Assembly: GCA_019312705.1 (NCBI GenBank)
Contig: JAFDCW010000268.1
Coordinates: 1-11,370 of the forward strand
Source: Deltaproteobacteria bacterium
GTDB lineage: Bacteria > Myxococcota > Polyangia > Polyangiales > B10-G4
Direction of reading: 5' to 3'
DNA: 11,370 nucleotides
Below, in pieces: positions 7,326 through 11,370 of this stretch (its first letter is position 1; every line of letters starts with the position of its first letter). The notes below the pieces were generated by a model. That model was not told where the DNA came from, made no database searches, and worked only from the letters and a program-made list of their open reading frames with translations. The translations under genes were made by a program, and so were the position numbers.

Positions 7326-9071
7326 ATGGCAACTATCGATGACGAGCTGCGGGCGACCGCTCTTTCCTGGCGTGACGACGATCCCGACGAAGAGACCCGC
7401 GCCGAGCTCGACGCCCTCCTCGAGAACGACGACGCCGAGGGCCTCGCCGACCGCTTCAGCGCGGATCTCGAGTTCGGCACGGCAGGCCTTCGCGGGCTCC
7501 TCGGTGCCGGGCCCCGGCGCATGAACCGACGGGTCGTCCTGCGCACAACCGCCGGCCTCGTCGCCTGGGTGAAGGCCAAGGTGGACAACGCCGCCTCCCG
7601 CGGCATCGCCATCGGCTACGACGGCCGTCACAAGAGCCAGCGCTTCGCCGAAGACGCCGCCGAGGTGATCTGCGGCGCGGGCTTCAAGGCCTACACCTTC
7701 GAGCAGACCGTCCCGACCCCCGTCGCCGCCTTCGCCGCCCTCGACCGGAACTGCGCCGCCGCGATCATGGTCACCGCGAGCCACAACCCCCCGGCCTACA
7801 ATGGTTACAAGGTCTACTGGGAAAACGGCGCCCAGATCATCCCGCCCCACGACGGCGGCATTGCCGGCGAAATCACCAAGATCGACAACGTCACGGACCT
7901 GCCTCGCCTCGGTCGCGAGGAAGCCGTCGCCCAGGGCCTCCGGGAAATCCTCGGCGAGGACATCGAGCGTCGGTACCTCGACGGTGCCCGGGCGCTCTTG
8001 CTCTCGCCCGAGCTTCCCCGGGACCTCACCATCGTCTACACGGCGATGCACGGCGTCGGCGACCGCTTCGCCCGAGTCGCGCTCCGGGAAGCCGGGTTCG
8101 ACAAGGTCTTCTCCGTCCCCGAGCAGGCCGAGCCCGACGGGAACTTCCCCACGGTGAACTTCCCCAACCCAGAAGAGAAAGGCGCCATGGACCTGGCCCT
8201 CGCCCTCGCCAAGAAGGAGAACGCCGACCTCGTCCTCGCCAACGACCCCGACGCGGACCGCCTCGCCGTAGCCATCCGAAAAGAAGACGGCGAATACCAG
8301 ATGCTCACCGGCAACGAGACCGGGTGTCTACTGGCCCACTACGTCCTGACCAAGGGCGGGGGCGAGGGCCGCATGGTGCTCTCGTCGATCGTCAGCTCCC
8401 CATGGCTCCGGGACATCGCCGCGGCCCACGGCGCCTACTTCCAGCACACCCTCACCGGCTTCAAGTGGATCGCCAACGAAGCCATCCGCCTCGAAGCCGA
8501 ACGCGGCCTGCGCTTCGCGATGGGCTACGAAGAGGCCATCGGCTACACCATCGGCAAGCACGTCCGGGACAAGGACGGCGTAAGCGCCGCGGCGGTCTTC
8601 GCGGACTTCGCGGCGTGGTGCAAGAGCCAGGGCCGCACGGTCTTGGACGAGCTGGAGGTCGCCTGGCGGCGCTACGGCATGTTCCTCTCGACCCAGGTCG
8701 CGGTCGTGCTGCCAGGCAACGAAGGCGCCGCGCGCATCCAGGAGATCATGAACGGCCTCGCGTCGAATCCACCGAAGGAGATCGGCGGCCGGGGCGTGCT
8801 CGCCTTCAGCAACCTCGAGACTCGCGAGCGCATTCTCGCCAACGGGGACACCGAGGCTACGGTCTACCCCGCCAGCAACGTGCTGCTCTTCGAGCTCGAA
8901 GACGGCCACCGCATCATGGCCCGGCCGAGCGGCACCGAACCCAAGGTGAAGTTCTACTTCGACGTGCGCGTCGAGATCGGCGACGGTGAAGACGCCGGCG
9001 CCGCCGCGGCCCGGGGCAAGGTGATCCTCGAAGAGCTGACGGCGTCGTTCCGCGCAATTACCGGCGCGTAA
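7326..9071 (+). CDS. Phospho-sugar mutase, PGM2/PgcA type (phosphoglucomutase or phosphopentomutase)
   Basis: This 581-residue cytoplasmic enzyme moves a phosphate between the 1 and 6 positions of a hexose (glucose-1-P to glucose-6-P most likely) or between the 1 and 5 positions of a pentose. All alpha-D-phosphohexomutase motifs are present. The phosphoserine loop is TASHNPP with Ser152, the Mg2+ loop is NDPDADR (Asp307, Asp309, Asp311), the sugar loop is GYEEAIGY (400-407), and the phosphate-binding loop is RPSGTEPKVKFYF (533-545). The N-terminal DLEFGTAGLRG (48-58) is typical of the long PGM2/PgcA branch, and the length matches it. The start is fixed by a TATAAG box 7 nt upstream. It diverges from the OYE gene across 159 bp and converges with anmK, with only 6 bp between stop codons. 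It probably supplies sugar phosphates for envelope polysaccharide or glycogen; the exact substrate cannot be read from sequence. Confidence 0.94.
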   Translation: MATIDDELRATALSWRDDDPDEETRAELDALLENDDAEGLADRFSADLEFGTAGLRGLLGAGPRRMNRRVVLRTTAGLVAWVKAKVDNAASRGIAIGYDGRHKSQRFAEDAAEVICGAGFKAYTFEQTVPTPVAAFAALDRNCAAAIMVTASHNPPAYNGYKVYWENGAQIIPPHDGGIAGEITKIDNVTDLPRLGREEAVAQGLREILGEDIERRYLDGARALLLSPELPRDLTIVYTAMHGVGDRFARVALREAGFDKVFSVPEQAEPDGNFPTVNFPNPEEKGAMDLALALAKKENADLVLANDPDADRLAVAIRKEDGEYQMLTGNETGCLLAHYVLTKGGGEGRMVLSSIVSSPWLRDIAAAHGAYFQHTLTGFKWIANEAIRLEAERGLRFAMGYEEAIGYTIGKHVRDKDGVSAAAVFADFAAWCKSQGRTVLDELEVAWRRYGMFLSTQVAVVLPGNEGAARIQEIMNGLASNPPKEIGGRGVLAFSNLETRERILANGDTEATVYPASNVLLFELEDGHRIMARPSGTEPKVKFYFDVRVEIGDGEDAGAAAARGKVILEELTASFRAITGA

Positions 9072-9077
9072 AGCGGG

Positions 9078-10181
9078 TCAGGGCGCCGGCCGGGCGACTA
9101 CACCGAGGACCGCGGGCCGCGAGGCGCCGGTCACCGCCGGCAGATTCGATGGCAGGCCACGGAGAGTCCGGGCCGCGATGAGAGCCATCGCCGCCGGCTC
9201 GTGCACGCTGGGAGCGAAGGGCCCGTCTTCGGCGAAGAATACAGGCACGTCGCCGGCGCGCTCGGTGATGAGGGCCATCAGCGTCGGGTTCTTGGCGCCG
9301 CCGCCGGTGATCAGCAGCTCCTTCGCTGAGTAGTCCGCCGCTCCCCGGACGATGCACGCGGCGGTCGCGGCGAGCACGCTCTTGAGCAGGCTCGCCTGCG
9401 GCAGCGTCGCGAATGCACGCGTGAGAGCCGTGGTGTAGTCGGCGCCGAAGTCTTCGCGCCCCGTCGACCGCGGCGCCGGCCGTTCGAAGAACGCATGGGA
9501 GAGAATGTGCTCGACGACGGCCTCGTCGACGGTGCCCGGGGCGCTGAGAGCTCCGTCCCGGTCGCAGGCCTCGGCGCCGCCGGTCATCTCGTGGCTCAGG
9601 TAGTCCGCGATCATGTTGCCGGGCCCGATGTCCCCGGCGCGCACGTCCTCGCGGCGTGCCGGCACGTAGGTCATATTGGCGATGCCGCCGACGTTGACGA
9701 CCAGGCGACCGGCGCGATCCGCGGGGGTGAAGAGGTAGTGAGCAAGCGGTGCGATCGGGGCCCCCTCCCCGCCGAGGGCGAGGTCCGCCGCCCGGAAGTC
9801 GCCGACGACGACGAGGCCGAGGCGAACGGCGAGGGCCCCCGGAGAGCCGAGCTGGAGCGTGTGCGGCGTCGCCGCGCCCCTCGATGGTGGCCCGTGCCAG
9901 ACGGTCTGCCCGTGGCACCCGACAACCTCGGCGCTCTGCCAGCCGGACAACTTGCGCACGACCTCTTCGTAGAGGGCCGGGAGCTCGTGCTCGAGCTCGG
10001 CGACCCGGGGCAGGCTGAGCCTCTCGGGGGCAAGCAACTCGCGGCGCAGGGCCTCGGGGTACGGCACGAAAGCGTGGCCGAGGACGTCGGGCTCGTGGCG
10101 TGTATCGGGGTCTCGGATGTCGAGGAGCACGGCGTCGGCACCGTCACAACTCGTCCCACTCATCACCCCGATTACGCGCAT
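9078..10181 (-). CDS. anmK: Anhydro-N-acetylmuramic acid kinase AnmK
   Basis: AnmK hydrolyses and phosphorylates 1,6-anhydro-MurNAc, released from the wall by lytic transglycosylases, to MurNAc-6-phosphate in the cytoplasm. The 367 residues match the family throughout: IGVMSGTSCDGADAV (4-18), CHGQTVWHGP (89-98), GDFRAADLALGGEGAPIAP (127-145), NVGGIANMTY (163-172), DIGPGNMIADY (184-194), STGREDFG (239-246), ITGGGAKNP (291-299) and the closing RTLRGLPSNLPAVTGA (338-353). The usual GGQGAP is GGEGAP here, a mild variation. The start at 10181 places the conserved VIGVMSGT at the N-terminus; the longer frame would run into the divergent HAD gene. No TAnnnT box is correctly placed for it; a GAGGG about 10 nt upstream is a weak ribosome-site candidate. 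It diverges from the HAD phosphatase gene with 22 bp between the two starts. Confidence 0.96.
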   Translation of the reverse strand: MRVIGVMSGTSCDGADAVLLDIRDPDTRHEPDVLGHAFVPYPEALRRELLAPERLSLPRVAELEHELPALYEEVVRKLSGWQSAEVVGCHGQTVWHGPPSRGAATPHTLQLGSPGALAVRLGLVVVGDFRAADLALGGEGAPIAPLAHYLFTPADRAGRLVVNVGGIANMTYVPARREDVRAGDIGPGNMIADYLSHEMTGGAEACDRDGALSAPGTVDEAVVEHILSHAFFERPAPRSTGREDFGADYTTALTRAFATLPQASLLKSVLAATAACIVRGAADYSAKELLITGGGAKNPTLMALITERAGDVPVFFAEDGPFAPSVHEPAAMALIAARTLRGLPSNLPAVTGASRPAVLGVVARPAP

Positions 10182-10189
10182 GCGTCTGC

Positions 10190-10195
10190 TACCCT
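10190..10195 (+). promoter_or_regulatory. -10-like box for the HAD phosphatase gene
   Basis: TACCCT ends 8 nt before the ATG at 10204. No -35 match is visible. The box lies inside the 22-bp gap between the divergent anmK and HAD starts, so any upstream promoter elements must overlap the anmK coding region. Confidence 0.42.
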
Positions 10196-10203
10196 CGGCC
10201 GCC

Positions 10204-10698
10204 ATGAGCGATAGCCTGCCACGACCCGTCCGAGTGGTCGCATTCGATGTCGACGGCACCCTGACCGACGCCACCACCTGGTACGGCGGCTCCGACATCG
10301 GCTGGTGTCAGGTCTACAGCGTGCGCGACGGCGAGGCGATGCTGCGCCTCGGCAGCCGCCAGGTGATCATGGTGCCCCTCAGCCGGAACAAGACGAAGGC
10401 CGCGCGCACCCGCATGGAGCTGCTCGGCTGTGACCTCGAGTGGCTCGGGGTTTCGGACAAGCCCAAAGCCTTCGCCGAGATCTGCGCCCACTACGGCATC
10501 CCCGCCGAAGAGGTCCTGGTCATCGGCGACGGCCCCGACGACGCGGAAACCTTCGCCCTCGCAGGCGTCGGCGTCGCCGTAGCCGACGCCCACCGCACGG
10601 CCCTGGCGGCAGCCGATCATGTGCTGACCTCGAAGGGCGGGGACCGGGCTCTCGAAGAACTCGAAGCGTGGCTCGAAGAGACCGGACGCCTCGCATGA
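10204..10698 (+). CDS. HAD-superfamily phosphatase, KdsC (KDO-8-phosphate phosphatase) family
   Basis: This 164-residue capless HAD phosphatase matches KdsC in length and motif order. Motif I is FDVDGTLTD (nucleophile Asp15, acid/base Asp17), followed by the KdsC-type YSVRDGEAM (38-46). Motif II is the serine in MVPLSRNK (Ser60), motif III is Lys86 in SDKPKAF, and motif IV is IGDGPDD (107-113, with Asp109 and Asp113). The KdsC-like tail is VAVADAHRTALAAADHVLTS (124-143). Motif IV reads GDGPDD where classic KdsC has GDD at the start, and motif II lacks the usual ITGR. It may therefore act on a sugar phosphate other than KDO-8-P, such as a nonulosonate or amino-sugar phosphate. No other KDO gene is near. 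The start follows a TACCCT box by 8 nt; longer in-frame starts would overlap anmK. The AnmK neighbour suggests an amino-sugar link, which is inference only. Confidence 0.88.
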   Translation: MSDSLPRPVRVVAFDVDGTLTDATTWYGGSDIGWCQVYSVRDGEAMLRLGSRQVIMVPLSRNKTKAARTRMELLGCDLEWLGVSDKPKAFAEICAHYGIPAEEVLVIGDGPDDAETFALAGVGVAVADAHRTALAAADHVLTSKGGDRALEELEAWLEETGRLA

Positions 10699-10715
10699 GC
10701 GGTGGGGTGTGCGCT

Positions 10716-10882
10716 GGAATGACGGCGTGCTTGGGGGTGCCTCCAGCTCCAGGGGCTTTGTGACGCGGTGAGCGGAGTTGGCGCTGTGAGGGGCGGAGTT
10801 GATGTCGCGGGTACCGGGGCTTGCTCGGTTGCCGGACGCTTTGACTTCCGCTGGAGGCACCCCCAAGCACGCCTTCTATTCC
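10716..10882. repeat. Inverted-repeat element with 24-bp perfect arms (possible dispersed palindrome, MITE or large hairpin)
   Basis: The left arm at 10724-10747 is exactly complementary to the right arm at 10850-10873; the arm begins GGCGTGCTTGGGGGTGCC. After an internal loop (3 versus 4 nt) the pairing resumes with GGAAT at 10716-10720 and ATTCC at 10878-10882. The spacer is 102 nt and codes for nothing evident. It contains two imperfect direct repeats around GCGGAGTTG (10768-10780 and 10786-10801). The element starts 18 nt after the HAD stop codon and could end that transcript as a structured RNA, but it lacks a U-tract. No target-site duplication was found at either arm boundary, and no transposase is present. 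The outer GGAATGACGG resembles edges of dispersed palindromic repeats common in proteobacteria, from memory only. Confidence 0.8.
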
Positions 10883-10890
10883 TGAATAGA
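10875..10890. repeat. 16-nt palindrome (7-bp arms, 2-nt centre)
   Basis: TCTATTC and GAATAGA flank a CT centre and pair perfectly. The sequence is AT-rich against its surroundings. It overlaps the outer right arm (10878-10882) of the larger inverted repeat, so the two structures would compete in RNA. It could be a protein-binding site or a chance edge of the repeat; the sequence does not decide. Confidence 0.6.
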
Positions 10891-11370
10891 GCCAACTGTT
10901 CTTGAGATGGTGGTCTCGGGTGACCTTGTTAGTGGTGGTGTGTATTGGGGATGACCGGTCCCGGCGGCGGGGCGTCTGCTCCGCTCCTAACTATCGCAGT
11001 TGCCGAAGGATGGTCGCGGGCACGGCTGCGAGCTCGGTACCGCATGGCGGACGTGACCACGATCGGGCCTGCGCAGCCGCCCCGCCACCGGGCCCTCCGT
11101 AGATTGCTGGGTGAGGTGCCTTTGATCTCGCGAACCGGACTCGGTGGGAAGCGTAACTTCGCCCGGGCCCGCCAGCCCATCCGGGACCAGTTCGCTCTCA
11201 TATCGACGAGGAGAGCCCTTCGAACCATGCCAAGAGTGGGAACAGCGGCCCCAGTCCCACCCCAGTGGCAGGGAATCTCCGGAAATCCGGGTCGGTTCAC
11301 AATACCCACCTTCAAGTCGACGCAACTCGGACCATCGCCCGTCATGGCGGATGAACTGCGGTTTCGCGTG
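10883..11370. other. Region without a convincing gene, running to the right edge
   Basis: This stretch is less GC-rich than the genes to its left. A plus frame is open from the ATG at 10951 to the edge (140 codons), and minus frames are open at 10929-11345 and 10987-11325. None matches a protein I recognise. By hand count the plus frame has about two thirds G/C at third positions and similar values at the other positions, unlike the strongly G/C third positions of the neighbouring genes. Short inverted repeats such as GTGGGA/TCCCAC around 11240-11270 exist but are unremarkable. It may be intergenic DNA, a decayed or foreign gene, or the start of a gene beyond the edge. No tRNA or known structured RNA was recognised. 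Confidence 0.5.

Noticed and set aside
7167..8051. N-terminal extension of the OYE protein to 655 residues
   Set aside because: The extension is antisense to the phosphohexomutase gene; the family start LFEPISIGP follows the ATG at 7166.
9072..9077. Bidirectional terminator between the phosphohexomutase and anmK genes
   Set aside because: The gap is only 6 bp and no hairpin with a T-run spans the stop codons.
10182..10298. N-terminal extension of AnmK to 406 residues
   Set aside because: It is antisense to the start of the HAD gene, and the conserved VIGVMSGT motif belongs at the N-terminus.
10695..10763. 22-codon frame whose ATG overlaps the HAD stop codon (ATGA)
   Set aside because: It runs through the left arm of the inverted repeat and has no recognisable product; the overlap is likely chance.
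11215..11235. TTCGAA sequence resembling a tRNA T-loop
   Set aside because: No paired T-stem, acceptor stem or anticodon arm can be built around it on either strand.

Overview
The window is GC-rich, and its confident genes use G or C at most third codon positions. It carries eight protein-coding genes, one cut by the left edge. The gene set includes a very large Ser/Thr kinase, a membrane-anchored MutS-family ATPase, a TerB-fold protein and peptidoglycan/LPS-type sugar enzymes. With the high GC, this suggests a Gram-negative, possibly myxobacterial (Myxococcota/deltaproteobacterial) chromosome. That placement is inference; no rRNA, tRNA or marker gene is present to settle it.

Left half (1-6053). 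A minus-strand kinase gene (start 2827, running off the left edge) lies 57 bp downstream of a minus-strand gene for a four-TM MutS-like ATPase (2885-4765). Only 43 bp upstream of the latter, a divergent plus-strand gene begins. It encodes a small membrane-anchored, Cys-containing protein of unknown function (4809-5468). A TerB-like gene (5526-6053) follows.

Middle and right (6084-10698). An Old Yellow Enzyme-type flavin oxidoreductase (minus, 6084-7166) converges on the TerB-like gene and diverges from a PGM2/PgcA-type phosphohexomutase (plus, 7326-9071). The mutase converges, with a 6-bp gap, on anhydro-MurNAc kinase anmK (minus, 9078-10181). anmK diverges from a KdsC-family HAD phosphatase (plus, 10204-10698). 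AnmK recycles peptidoglycan amino sugars, so the adjacent sugar-phosphate phosphatase could act in the same route; this is a hypothesis.

Right end (10699-11370). There is no convincing gene. It holds a 167-nt inverted-repeat element with 24-bp perfect arms, an overlapping 16-nt palindrome, and a stretch with little codon periodicity whose affiliation is unknown.

A signal across the window: six of the eight genes have a TAnnnT (-10-like) hexamer 7-9 nt before the start codon and no Shine-Dalgarno sequence. This is the arrangement expected for leaderless mRNAs. No defence system, CRISPR array, integrase or insertion sequence was recognised.
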